33,939 nucleotides of DNA from positions 1 to 33,939 of the forward strand of contig JAJDOK010000034.1 of NCBI GenBank assembly GCA_022340185.1, read 5' to 3'. The stretch is from Salaquimonas sp. (GTDB lineage Bacteria; Pseudomonadota; Alphaproteobacteria; Rhizobiales; Rhizobiaceae). A program made the translations under genes and the position numbers. Of the stretch, positions 1 to 7,498 are shown piece by piece; positions within the stretch are counted from its first letter, which is position 1, and the number at the start of each line of letters is the position of its first letter. The notes beneath the pieces were generated by a model, which was not told the DNA's origin, did not search any database, and saw only the letters and a list, made by a program, of their open reading frames with translations.

Positions 1-1005
1 GCGCGAACGGCCCATGCCGAAATCGCGGTAGAATTCCGCGCCTTTCGCCAGGATGACCGGCACCGAGGCGAGCGAGATGACATTGTTGACCACGGTCGGG
101 CGGCCCATGAAGCCCTGCAGCGCCGGTAGTGGCGGCTTGGCACGCACCACGCCGCGCTTGCCTTCCAGTGAATTGAGCAGCGAGGTTTCCTCGCCGCAGA
201 CATAAGCGCCCGCACCGACCCTGACCTCAATGTCGAAGGTGTGCTTGGAACCGAGGACGGAATCGCCCAGCAGACCCTTGTCGCGGGCGATGTCGATCGC
301 TGCATTCACCGTACGAATAGCGTCGGGATATTCCGAGCGCAGATAGATATAACCCCTGGTTGCGCCTGTCGCGATGCCGGCGATCGCCATGCCCTCGATC
401 AGCACGAAGGGATCGCCCTCCATGATCATCCGGTCGGCGAAGGTACCGCTGTCGCCCTCGTCGGCGTTGCAGACAATGGTTTTCTGCTCTCCTTCGGCCT
501 CGCGCACGGTCTTCCACTTGATGCCGGTCGGAAAGCCCGCACCGCCGCGCCCGCGCAGACCCGACTCCGTCACCGAAGCAACGATTTCGGCCGGCTGCAT
601 ATCCAGCGCCTTGTGCAAGCCTTCCAGCCCGCCATGCGCCTGGTAATCCTCGAACGATAGCGGGTCGATGACGCCACAGCGCGCGAAGGTCAGCCGCGTC
701 TGGTTTTTCAGGAACGGGATTTTCTCGGTCTGACCAAGCGACAGGGCATGATCGCCACCGTCGAGGAATTTCGCCTTGAACAGCGAAGTTACGTCGCCAT
801 CCGTCACCGGACCGTAGGCAACGCGGCCTTCCGCCGTTTCCACCTCGACCAGCGGCTCCAGCCAGATCATGCCGCGCGAACCGTTGCGCACGATCTTCAC
901 GTTGAGGTCACGGGTTTTCGCCTCGCGGGCGATTGCCTCGGCCACTGCGTCGGCGCCGAGCGCGCGGGCCGCCGCGTCGCGTGGAACATAGACGGTCGTG
1001 CTCAT
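1..1005 (-). CDS. fdsB: NAD-dependent formate dehydrogenase beta subunit FdsB (3' end beyond the window)
   Basis: This is the diaphorase subunit of soluble molybdenum/tungsten formate dehydrogenase. It carries FMN and an Fe-S cluster and passes electrons from formate to NAD. The 335 visible residues include the NuoF/HoxF-type GRGGAGFP motif near residue 152, NADEGDSGTFADRM (the D-S form is typical of formate dehydrogenases rather than complex I), and GAGAYVCGEETSL near residue 260. The C-terminal Fe-S part and probably fdsA (the catalytic subunit) lie beyond the left edge. The start ATG overlaps the fdsG stop in an ATGA (1002-1005), so the two are translationally coupled. The N-terminal 120 residues form the thioredoxin-like part usual for this family. 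NuoF of complex I is the alternative, but the FdsG-FdsB pair and the LysR neighbour make formate dehydrogenase much more likely. Confidence 0.93.
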   Translation of the reverse strand, partial: MSTTVYVPRDAAARALGADAVAEAIAREAKTRDLNVKIVRNGSRGMIWLEPLVEVETAEGRVAYGPVTDGDVTSLFKAKFLDGGDHALSLGQTEKIPFLKNQTRLTFARCGVIDPLSFEDYQAHGGLEGLHKALDMQPAEIVASVTESGLRGRGGAGFPTGIKWKTVREAEGEQKTIVCNADEGDSGTFADRMIMEGDPFVLIEGMAIAGIATGATRGYIYLRSEYPDAIRTVNAAIDIARDKGLLGDSVLGSKHTFDIEVRVGAGAYVCGEETSLLNSLEGKRGVVRAKPPLPALQGFMGRPTVVNNVISLASVPVILAKGAEFYRDFGMGRSR

Positions 1006-1481
1006 GTGCGGCACTCCGCCAGGATGGTGTCAATCTTTTCATGCGTCACGCTGGCGACGACCTTGCCGTCGACCATCGCCGCCGGCCCGCAGGCGCAAAG
1101 TCCGAGGCAATAGACGTTTTCGAGTGTCACCGCACCGTCGCCCGTCGTCTCGCCGGGTTCGACACCGAGCGCGGCGGCGGCATGTGCGGCAACCGCCTCG
1201 CCGCCCATCGCCTGGCAGGCTTCGGCGCGGCACAGTTTCACGACATGGCGCCCGGCAGGCGCCTCGCGGAAATCGTGATAGAAGCTGGCCACGCCATGGA
1301 TTTCGGCGCGGGAGATGTTCAGCCTGTCGGCGACGAGCTTCAGCGCTTCCTCGGGCAGATGGCCGAATTCGGCCTGAAGTCCGTGCAAAATAGGCAAAAG
1401 CGGGCCTTCGAGGCCCGCCATTTCATTGACCATCGCCGTTGTCGTTTCGGCGATCTCTGTCCGGGTACCTGACGGCTGCAA
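1002..1481 (-). CDS. fdsG: NAD-dependent formate dehydrogenase gamma subunit FdsG
   Basis: This is the small NuoE-like subunit of 159 aa that carries a thioredoxin-fold [2Fe-2S] cluster. The four ligands are visible as CRAEAC (two Cys four apart) and YCLGLCACGPA (Cys-x3-Cys) in the C-terminal half, and the LPILHGLQAEFGHLP helix is typical of the family. The best start is a TTG at 1481, because GGGAGGTG sits eight bases upstream. The next in-frame ATG would remove about 17 residues. It is the first gene of the fds operon and ends in an ATGA overlap with fdsB. Its leader contains a RIME-like repeat (1500-1605), and a likely activator site lies at 1673-1697. Confidence 0.93.
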   Translation of the reverse strand: MQPSGTRTEIAETTTAMVNEMAGLEGPLLPILHGLQAEFGHLPEEALKLVADRLNISRAEIHGVASFYHDFREAPAGRHVVKLCRAEACQAMGGEAVAAHAAAALGVEPGETTGDGAVTLENVYCLGLCACGPAAMVDGKVVASVTHEKIDTILAECRT

Positions 1482-1499
1482 GGCAGCGCACCTCCCTCA

Positions 1500-1605
1500 C
1501 TAGAGCAATTCCAGGAAAAGTGGAAACCGGTTTTCCGTCCGGAATTGCGTGAAATCAAAAGACCGGATCGTTTAATCGATTCCCCGAATCGGTGAAACGA
1601 TCTAG
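1500..1605. repeat. RIME-like palindromic intergenic element
   Basis: About 106 bases bounded by CTAG at both ends contain two hairpins. Hairpin 1 has outer arms GCAATTCC (1505-1512) and GGAATTGC (1541-1548), with inner arms GGAAAA and TTTTCC. Hairpin 2 has outer arms GATCGTTT (1566-1573) and AAACGATC (1595-1602), with inner arms CGATTC and GAATCG around CCC. This layout, and the words GCAATTCCAGGAAAAGTG and TTTTCCGTCCGGAATTGCG, match my memory of the Rhizobium-specific intergenic mosaic elements (RIME) scattered through Rhizobiales genomes. It lies between the predicted fds promoter region and fdsG, so it is probably transcribed as part of the fds leader. I see no second copy in the window. 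Confidence 0.75.
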
Positions 1606-1672
1606 GCGCGATTACACGCTGATTGCCTATGGAACCAGACTAAACGGCCAAAATCAATAAAGCAGAATCGTT

Positions 1673-1697
1673 GTTTGATAGGATATTCCTATCAAAC
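1673..1697. promoter_or_regulatory. Perfect inverted repeat, candidate LysR operator for the fds operon
   Basis: Arms GTTTGATAGGA (1673-1683) and TCCTATCAAAC (1687-1697) flank a TAT centre, giving 11 matched base pairs with a T-N11-A core as bound by LysR-type regulators. It sits just after the LysR stop codon and about 190 bases before fdsG, in the position expected for an activator site. No T-run follows it on either strand, so it is unlikely to be a terminator. The link to the neighbouring LysR protein is inferred. Confidence 0.65.
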
Positions 1698-1703
1698 GCA
1701 TGG

Positions 1704-2615
1704 TCACGAAGTGGTGCGGTCCGGCGCGGCGAAATCGCCCGCCAGTACCTTTGCTTCGGACAGCAACGCCTTGACCAGCGGCATATGCGGTTCGCGCGGC
1801 TGCACGACGAGACCGACCGTGTGGCTGGCATCCGGCTCAACGATGGGGATGGCACGAACCGGTTCGGCGAAACCGAAGGTTTCGGCGAGATTGAGCGGCA
1901 TGATCGACGACCATCTTCCCGTGCGGATATGGCTGAACAGCACCGTCATCGAATTCGATTCGAGCGACGGGCGTGCCGAGACGCCGGCCTGCGCCAGATG
2001 GTGGTCGATGATCCGCCGGTTCTGCATGTCGGGGGTCAGCAGGCAGAGCGGCAGATCCGCCAGCTCGGCCCATGTGACGGCGGTGCGCTCCGAATACCGG
2101 TTTCCCGCCGCGGTGATGAGCTGGTAGCGCTCCGAATAGAGCGGCACCGAGATCACCCGCCCCAGCGGCTCGTTGTCGAGATAGGTGATGCCGGCGTCGA
2201 TATCGAGATTGCCGAGCAGCATCAGCACCTCGATCGATGTGCGCGACAGGATCGAGAAGGTGATGCCGGGGTGCTTCTCGCGAAGCGGCGTCGTCAGGCG
2301 CGGCACCATGGCAAGCGCGGTCGGGATCGCGGCTATGCGGATGCGGCCGCTCAGGCCGAGGCGCGCGGCGCGCATCTCCTCCTTCATCGCACGCGCATCA
2401 CCAGAGATACGCCGCGCCCAGGCGAGGACCTGCTCGCCCTCCGGTGTCAGCCCCTGGAAACGCGAGCCGCGCTTGACCAGCAGCACGCCGAGCTGGTCCT
2501 CCAGCTGCTTGATGTTCGACGACAGCGTCGGCTGGCTGACATTGCAGGCCGCCGCGGCGCGGCCGAAATGGCGCTCGCGGGCAAGCGTCATGAACATCTC
2601 AAGCCTGTCGATCAT
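1704..2615 (-). CDS. LysR-family transcriptional regulator, probable regulator of fds
   Basis: A 303-aa LysR-type regulator. The N-terminal winged helix-turn-helix is plain (HFGRAAAACNVSQPTLSSNIKQLEDQLG, about residues 16-43), followed by the linker helix and a periplasmic-binding-protein-like effector domain to the C-terminus. The length is normal. It starts at the ATG at 2615 with GGAGGG upstream. The gene points the same way as fdsGB, and the only strong palindrome nearby lies between it and fdsG. LysR regulators commonly accompany fds operons in alpha- and betaproteobacteria, so control of formate dehydrogenase is the most likely role. The effector cannot be read from the sequence. Confidence 0.88.
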   Translation of the reverse strand: MIDRLEMFMTLARERHFGRAAAACNVSQPTLSSNIKQLEDQLGVLLVKRGSRFQGLTPEGEQVLAWARRISGDARAMKEEMRAARLGLSGRIRIAAIPTALAMVPRLTTPLREKHPGITFSILSRTSIEVLMLLGNLDIDAGITYLDNEPLGRVISVPLYSERYQLITAAGNRYSERTAVTWAELADLPLCLLTPDMQNRRIIDHHLAQAGVSARPSLESNSMTVLFSHIRTGRWSSIMPLNLAETFGFAEPVRAIPIVEPDASHTVGLVVQPREPHMPLVKALLSEAKVLAGDFAAPDRTTS

Positions 2616-2675
2616 CGCAGCTGAAGCCCTCCGGACCTGTTCACCGCGTCCTAGATAGAACAGGCGGGGGCGTAT

Positions 2676-2706
2676 TCAAAGAAGATGCAGACCCTGCGGA
2701 GTCTGC
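2676..2706 (-). terminator. Rho-independent terminator of the ABC importer operon
   Basis: On the minus strand, just after the livF stop, a 7-bp stem (GCAGACC 2688-2694 / GGTCTGC 2700-2706) with a 5-base loop is followed by the T-rich ATCTTCTTTG. It lies between livF and the LysR gene. Confidence 0.6.
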
Positions 2707-2720
2707 CACTACGTCCGGAA

Positions 2721-3425
2721 TCAATGGCCGAAATAGGCCTTGGCGAGTTCGGGATCGGATTTCAATTCCTCCGTTGGCCCGCTGACGGCGACCGAACCGG
2801 TTTCCAGGACGTGGATATGACTTGCAAGCTGCATCGCGAAATTCACGTTCTGCTCGGCGATCAGGATGGTCAGTCCCGTCTCCTTGTTGAGCCGCACCAG
2901 CGCATCGGCAATCCCGGCGCAGATCTTCGGCGCGAGCCCGATGGTCGGCTCGTCGACCAGCAGGATGCGCGGGCTGGTCATCAGCGCACGTCCGAGCGAC
3001 ACCATCTGGCGTTCGCCGCCCGATTGCGTCGCCGTTTCCTGCGAGCGGCGTTCGCGCAGCACCGGGAACAGGCTGTGCACCAGTTCCAGGTTCTTCTCGA
3101 TGTCATTACGCGCGGTATAGGCGCCGACCAGCAGATTGTCGCGCACGCTCATATAGGGGAAGAGATGCGCGCGCTCCGGCGCATAGCCGACGCCGGCATT
3201 GACCAGTTCGGATGAGTCGAGACCGGTGATCTCGCGACCCTCAAGCTTGATCGAGCCGGTTGTCTTGACCAGGCCCATGATGGAATCCATCAGCGTCGAC
3301 TTGCCCGCGCCATTGGGGCCGATCACGCCGACGATTTCGCCTTCCTCGAGCTTCATCGACACGCCATGCAACGATTCCGCCATGCCGTAATAGGCGTAGA
3401 GGTTTTCGATCTCCAGAATCGCCAT
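2721..3425 (-). CDS. livF: ABC transporter ATP-binding protein LivF
   Basis: One of two ATPases of a branched-chain-amino-acid-type (HAAT) importer. It has 234 aa, the usual LivF length. Visible motifs are Walker A GPNGAGKST (about 36-44), the variant signature QSGGERQMV (about 134-142) and Walker B ILLVDEPTIGLAP (about 154-166), with a downstream switch His. It is the last gene of the importer operon, ten bases after livG, and is followed by a terminator. HAAT importers also carry amides, short-chain amines and urea, so the family does not fix the substrate. Because the operon carries the same operator as the ligase and microcompartment genes, it probably imports the substrate of that pathway. 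Confidence 0.95.
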   Translation of the reverse strand: MAILEIENLYAYYGMAESLHGVSMKLEEGEIVGVIGPNGAGKSTLMDSIMGLVKTTGSIKLEGREITGLDSSELVNAGVGYAPERAHLFPYMSVRDNLLVGAYTARNDIEKNLELVHSLFPVLRERRSQETATQSGGERQMVSLGRALMTSPRILLVDEPTIGLAPKICAGIADALVRLNKETGLTILIAEQNVNFAMQLASHIHVLETGSVAVSGPTEELKSDPELAKAYFGH

Positions 3426-3435
3426 CGCCGTTATC

Positions 3436-4164
3436 CTATTGCCCCAGATAGGCGGCGCGGACTTCCTCGTCGCCCATCACTTCCTGGAAGGTCCCTTCGG
3501 CGATCTGCCGGCCGAAATTCATCGCGACCGCCCGGTCGACCAGCGGCTCCAGTGAGCGCAGATCGTGGCTGACGATGACGAAGGTCATGCCCTCCTTGCG
3601 CTTCTTGGCGAGCAATTCCGAAATCTGCGCGATCTCGGCCAGCGTCAGCCCGGCAAAGACCTCGTCGAGCAGCATGACCTCCGGTTTGGTCGCCAGCGTG
3701 CGTGCCAGTTCCAGCTTTCTGAGGTCGCCCATCGACAGCGTGCTCGGCGTGCGCTCCAGATCTTCCTGCTTGAAGCCGACGCTCAGCGCCACGTCCAGTT
3801 CCGCTTTGGGGTCGGGTCCGCGCAGCAGCATCTGCCACAAACTGTCCGGCATCATGCCGACGCGGATATTGCCGGCGACATCCATGTCGGCGAACGGCCG
3901 GGGCACCTGATAGGTTCGCGATATGCCGCTCTGGATGCGCTGATGCGTCGGCATGCGTGATATTTCCCGGCCCTGCAGTTTGATCGATCCGGAATTCTGG
4001 CGGATTTCGCCCATGATCAGCGAAAAGATCGTCGTCTTGCCCGCTCCGTTCGGACCGATCAGCGCCAGCGATTCGCCCTCTTCGACGTCGAAGCTTAGAT
4101 CGTTGGTGGCCACGATCCCGCCGAAGCGCTTGAAGACATTCTCAACCTCAAGCAGCTTTGCCAT
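3436..4164 (-). CDS. livG: ABC transporter ATP-binding protein LivG
   Basis: The second ATPase of the importer, 242 aa. Walker A is GPNGAGKTT (about 37-45) and Walker B is VMLLDEVFAGLT (about 163-174), where Val replaces the Pro of the common DEP motif. The signature reads LSMGDLRKLELAR rather than LSGGQ. LivG proteins often have degenerate LPYGxQRxLE signatures, so this is a mild variation. I chose the ATG at 4164, which has AAGGTG upstream. The open frame extends further upstream, but that part is only livM read out of frame. The start lies inside the livM 3' end (17-base overlap), indicating coupling. Confidence 0.94.
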   Translation of the reverse strand: MAKLLEVENVFKRFGGIVATNDLSFDVEEGESLALIGPNGAGKTTIFSLIMGEIRQNSGSIKLQGREISRMPTHQRIQSGISRTYQVPRPFADMDVAGNIRVGMMPDSLWQMLLRGPDPKAELDVALSVGFKQEDLERTPSTLSMGDLRKLELARTLATKPEVMLLDEVFAGLTLAEIAQISELLAKKRKEGMTFVIVSHDLRSLEPLVDRAVAMNFGRQIAEGTFQEVMGDEEVRAAYLGQ

Positions 4165-5143
4165 CGCCCACCTTCCCCGAATTCTTCGAGTTGTTCGCGT
4201 TTTTCGAGCGCATGCCGTCGCGCAAATCAGCGATGATCGCGTAGATGCCCTTCGGCTGGTAGACATAGAGGACGAGCGCGACGAGCCCGTAGATCAGGTA
4301 GCGCTCGCTGCCGGGCAGCAGCGGCCGCAGATATTCCAGCAGGAAGGTCATGAAGAACGCGCCGAGCATTGGCCCGACGATCGTCGAGGCACCCCCGATC
4401 AGTGCCGAGACGATGATCGTGAACACGAAATCGATATCGAACAGCGCCCGCGGCGCGATCGAGCCGAGATAGTGGACGTAGAAAGCGCCGCCGATGCCCG
4501 CCACGGCCGCCGACACCATGAAGGCGAACAGCTTCAGCTTCGTCGTCGACAGCCCGCTTCCCGAAACCGCTTCCTCGTTCATGGCGATGGCATCGAGCGC
4601 GGTGCCGAGCCTTGTGCGCGCCAACACCCACAATACGAGCGCGATGCCGAGCATCAGCAGGAAGGAGAAATAGTAATTCGGCACAGCGCCGACCAGCAGC
4701 GTCTTGACGCCGGAAATGCCGCGCGTACCTCCCGTCAGGTCCGGCCGGATCACCTGGGTGAGCTGGTATATCAGCTCCATGAAGGCAAGCGTCACCAGGG
4801 CGAAATAGGTACCCTTGATGCGCAGCGCCGGCAGGAAGAAGAACGTGCCGCCGGCAATCGTCGTCAGCACCGCGATCGGAATGGAATATTCGATCGGCAT
4901 GTGGAAGCGGTAGCTCAGGATGGCGGTGGTGTAGGCGCCGATGCCGATCAGGAAAGGATGGCCGAAGCTGACATAGCCGGTCTTGCCCGACAGGAAATCC
5001 CAGCTCATCGCGAAGATCGCGAGAAAGTTCGCGAAGATGATGATGCGCAGCGTGCCGTTGGAGACGACCTGTGGCAGCAACAGCATGATGGCAGCGAAGG
5101 CGATCCATAGTGCCACGTGGCGTGGTGTCATGATCCCCTTCAT
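4148..5143 (-). CDS. livM: ABC transporter permease LivM
   Basis: Integral membrane permease of 331 aa with about ten hydrophobic segments. The LivM hallmarks are SWDFLSGKTGYVSFGHPF near residue 47, the LRIKGTYFALVTLAF segment, and the cytoplasmic coupling region around LGTALDAIAMNE and SGLSTTKLKLFAF. The last 20 residues are polar (KNANNSKNSGKVGDGKAA). The start at 5143 follows the livH stop by one base and has a G-rich Shine-Dalgarno sequence inside livH. An internal ATG five codons later is an alternative. It pairs with LivH to form the translocation channel. Confidence 0.94.
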   Translation of the reverse strand: MKGIMTPRHVALWIAFAAIMLLLPQVVSNGTLRIIIFANFLAIFAMSWDFLSGKTGYVSFGHPFLIGIGAYTTAILSYRFHMPIEYSIPIAVLTTIAGGTFFFLPALRIKGTYFALVTLAFMELIYQLTQVIRPDLTGGTRGISGVKTLLVGAVPNYYFSFLLMLGIALVLWVLARTRLGTALDAIAMNEEAVSGSGLSTTKLKLFAFMVSAAVAGIGGAFYVHYLGSIAPRALFDIDFVFTIIVSALIGGASTIVGPMLGAFFMTFLLEYLRPLLPGSERYLIYGLVALVLYVYQPKGIYAIIADLRDGMRSKNANNSKNSGKVGDGKAA

Positions 5144-5144
5144 G

Positions 5145-5996
5145 TCAGAGATCCCCCCTGCCGAACAGGCCCTGCGGCCGCACCACCAGCACGATGATGA
5201 TCAGCAGCATGGTGAAGATGCCGCGCAGTTCCGCGCCGATCAGTGTGGAGGTTATGATCTCCATGAAGCCAATGATGTGGGCGACGATCAGGCTGCCGAT
5301 GATCGAGCCGATGCCACCGACGATCACCACGGCGACCGCGATGATCAGCGGCGAAACCCACATCGACGGGTTGAGCTGGGTGTGGGTGGCGAAGAACACG
5401 CCCGCCACCGCACCAAGCGCGCCGGAGATCGCCCAGGTGGTCAGATTGATGCGGTCGGTGCGGATACCGGAGATCAGCGCGCCCTTGGGATCCATCGATA
5501 CTGCCTGGATGGCGCGGCCTAGATGCGTGAATTTGACGAAGGCCAAAAGCCCGCCAAGGATGATCCAGCTCGCAATCATGGCCATGACCATGTTCTTGGT
5601 GATCGTCGTGGAGCCGACGTGCCAAACGCCATTGACGATGGGCAGCAGGATTTTCGAGCTGTCGTTGAACAGCAACACGATGCCGGCCTGGATGATAACG
5701 GCAAGGATAAGGGTGGAAATCTCCACGGCGACCTGGTCGCCCTCCAGCCGCTTGACGAGCAGCCGGTACATCAGGATGCCGGCAATGGCGCCGACCACCA
5801 CCGCCGACAGGAAGCCCAGGGTTTTCGGCAGATGCCAGATGTGCACTGCGTAGAAATAGGCGTAGCCGCCCATCATGATATAGGCGCCGTAGGCCAGGTT
5901 GAGTACGCGTCCGACGCTGAAGATCAGCGTGAAGCCGACCGCGATCAGCGCATAAAGACCGCTCAACAGAAATCCTTGTATCAGGATCTGCGTCAT
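5145..5996 (-). CDS. livH: ABC transporter permease LivH
   Basis: Membrane permease of 283 aa, normal LivH length. It opens with the typical GLYALIAVGFTLIFSVGRVLN and has the coupling-helix region around HLGRAIQAVSMDPKGALISGI, then the GGIGSIIGSLIVAHIIG segment. The start ATG at 5996 has GGAG six bases upstream. It is separated from the binding-protein gene by 91 bases that hold a strong stem-loop (6041-6070). Such loops between a binding-protein gene and its permeases usually allow more binding protein than membrane parts to be made. Confidence 0.94.
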   Translation of the reverse strand: MTQILIQGFLLSGLYALIAVGFTLIFSVGRVLNLAYGAYIMMGGYAYFYAVHIWHLPKTLGFLSAVVVGAIAGILMYRLLVKRLEGDQVAVEISTLILAVIIQAGIVLLFNDSSKILLPIVNGVWHVGSTTITKNMVMAMIASWIILGGLLAFVKFTHLGRAIQAVSMDPKGALISGIRTDRINLTTWAISGALGAVAGVFFATHTQLNPSMWVSPLIIAVAVVIVGGIGSIIGSLIVAHIIGFMEIITSTLIGAELRGIFTMLLIIIVLVVRPQGLFGRGDL

Positions 5997-6040
5997 CCCG
6001 GGCTCCGCGGCGATTTTCGGTGAAGTCGATTATCAGGAAG

Positions 6041-6070
6041 GCCGGACCGGCGCGCAAGTGGGCGCCGGCC
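6041..6070 (-). other. Intercistronic stem-loop between the binding-protein gene and livH
   Basis: Arms CCGGCGC (6047-6053) and GCGCCGG (6062-6068) with an 8-base loop, extended by two more G-C pairs around a bulged A. No T-run follows on the minus strand, so it is more likely an mRNA-stabilising or attenuating structure than a full terminator. Confidence 0.5.
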
Positions 6071-6087
6071 CGTCTGGGTTCACCAGT

Positions 6088-7395
6088 TTATTTCTTGACC
6101 CAGGAAGGTACTTCGAATTCGCCGGTGGCGTATTTCGGCGGATAGACGACCTTTGCGTCGCCGTTTTCATACCACTGGATGACCACCATCGACGGTGCGC
6201 CATCGTCATAGGGCGGCGTGATGTCGAAGCGGATATTGTGCGGATAGGTCCGCTGGGTGCGCTCCTCGACCTCGCCCGGCTTCCAGAAGGCGTAGCGCAG
6301 CCAGAGCTTGCCGTCCTTCATCAGCTTGAGGTCCTGATTCTCCATCGCCGGCACCCATTTGTCGAGTCCGAAACCGCCCGCTTCCTCGGCCGCCGCGAAG
6401 GCCTGCTTGATGCCCCAATAGGCGTTGAAGCCGTTGAAATGCGGGTATTTCGGGCGCTCATTGCCGTATTCGGCAATGTACTTGTCGACGAATTTCTGGG
6501 ATTCGGGATCGGCCACGAAACCGACCGAGGGAACCGGGCTCAGCGTCGAGATGCCGCCGCCGGCACCGCCGGTGTCATCCCAGTATTCCTGACCGAGCGC
6601 CGAGACGTTCACGCCGGTCATGGCGAGCGGCACTTGCAGCTTCACATATTGCGAGGAGACGACCTGACTGTTGACCGAGGCGATGAGGTAGATGAAGTCG
6701 GCGCCGCTGTCGACAGCGCGCGAGAAGATCGGCGAGAAGTCGACCGTCGCGGTGTCGTAGACGATGGTGTCGAGCACCTCGATGCCGGCCTCGGGCGCCA
6801 GAAGCTGGGTGACCAGCCCGTTGATGGCGTTACCGAAAGCGGTGTCTTCCTGCAGGATGATGGTCTTCTTCCAGCCCATCTTCTTGGCCAGGATGTCCTT
6901 GCCGAAATCGACATAGAGCGTGGCGAGCGCCTCGTCGGTGGCCACGTTCATGAAATACATCTTGTAGGTGTCGTAATCCTCGACCAGCTTGTCGATGATG
7001 CCGATATTCGACGTCCAGGTGTCGAGCGTCGGAATCTTGTATTCCGTCATGCGCGGCAGCCAGCCGAGCGAAACGTCATCGATGCAGCCCGAGATGATGA
7101 AGTCCACCCCCTCGGTTTCGGCGAGATACTCGTAGGCCTTGATGCCTTCGGTGACGTCCTCGTGGGTGTCGGCCTTGACCATTTCGATCTGCTTGCCGCC
7201 CAGCACGCCGCCGGCCGCGTTCAGTTCGTCGATCGCGATCTGCGCGCCGCGCATGGTGGAACGCCCGGCATCCGACGCGAAGGAACCGATGAAACCGACC
7301 TTGATCGTATCCGCGGCATGGCTCCAGCCGGCAGACACAAGTCCCGCCGACAATGCCAGCGCCGCCACGGCTACCAGCTTCTTCATTGACTGCAT
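6088..7395 (-). CDS. Periplasmic substrate-binding protein of a HAAT-type ABC importer
   Basis: A 435-aa type-1 periplasmic binding protein (Peripla_BP_6 / LivK-like). A Sec signal peptide is evident: KK near the start, a hydrophobic run LVAVAALALSAGLVSA, and a likely cut after SHA at about residue 27. The mature protein begins ADTIKVGFIGSFASDAG. At about 409 mature residues it is longer than LivK itself (about 345) and closer to amide, urea or aromatic-compound binders of the family. The ligand is not readable from sequence. Its own promoter carries operator A (7432-7446), so this gene and livHMGF probably respond to the GntR protein at 20204. The start is the first ATG, with GGGAG four bases away; the ATG three codons later is possible. 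Confidence 0.93.
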   Translation of the reverse strand: MQSMKKLVAVAALALSAGLVSAGWSHAADTIKVGFIGSFASDAGRSTMRGAQIAIDELNAAGGVLGGKQIEMVKADTHEDVTEGIKAYEYLAETEGVDFIISGCIDDVSLGWLPRMTEYKIPTLDTWTSNIGIIDKLVEDYDTYKMYFMNVATDEALATLYVDFGKDILAKKMGWKKTIILQEDTAFGNAINGLVTQLLAPEAGIEVLDTIVYDTATVDFSPIFSRAVDSGADFIYLIASVNSQVVSSQYVKLQVPLAMTGVNVSALGQEYWDDTGGAGGGISTLSPVPSVGFVADPESQKFVDKYIAEYGNERPKYPHFNGFNAYWGIKQAFAAAEEAGGFGLDKWVPAMENQDLKLMKDGKLWLRYAFWKPGEVEERTQRTYPHNIRFDITPPYDDGAPSMVVIQWYENGDAKVVYPPKYATGEFEVPSWVKK

Positions 7396-7431
7396 GATGC
7401 TCCCTCTCCCCTGTTTGTTTTGGGTGAATTC

Positions 7432-7474
7432 TGTATTCTGTATTCAAAGTAACATCACATATCGGGACCGTCAA
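7432..7474 (-). promoter_or_regulatory. Promoter of the importer operon with GntR operator A
   Basis: On the minus strand there is -35 TTGACG (7474-7469), a 17-base spacer and -10 TACTTT (7451-7446). The 15-mer TGTATTCTGTATTCA at 7432-7446 matches the operators at 14403, 20066 and 20159. It touches the -10 and covers the start-point region, an arrangement that suggests repression. Operator matches are seen directly; the assignment to the GntR protein is inferred. Confidence 0.75.
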
Positions 7475-7498
7475 TTCGCGCAGGCCGTAACGCACCTG

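Noticed and set aside
1673-1697. The palindrome after the LysR gene read as a terminator
   Set aside because: No T-run follows the stem on either strand and the stem is AT-rich; an operator explains it better.
2661-2680. GTATTCAAAG near 2670 as a fifth GntR operator
   Set aside because: Only half of the 15-mer matches (no TGTATNC partner), and it lies in the terminator region after livF.
3953-5110. Long open frame on the plus strand opposite livG/livM (385 codons)
   Set aside because: It is rich in Arg, Asp and His with no recognisable fold and lies fully antisense to well-identified transporter genes; GC-rich codon use creates such frames.
6058-7389. Plus-strand frame of 443 codons opposite the binding-protein gene
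   Set aside because: Antisense to a gene with signal peptide and family motifs; low-complexity composition and no ribosome site.
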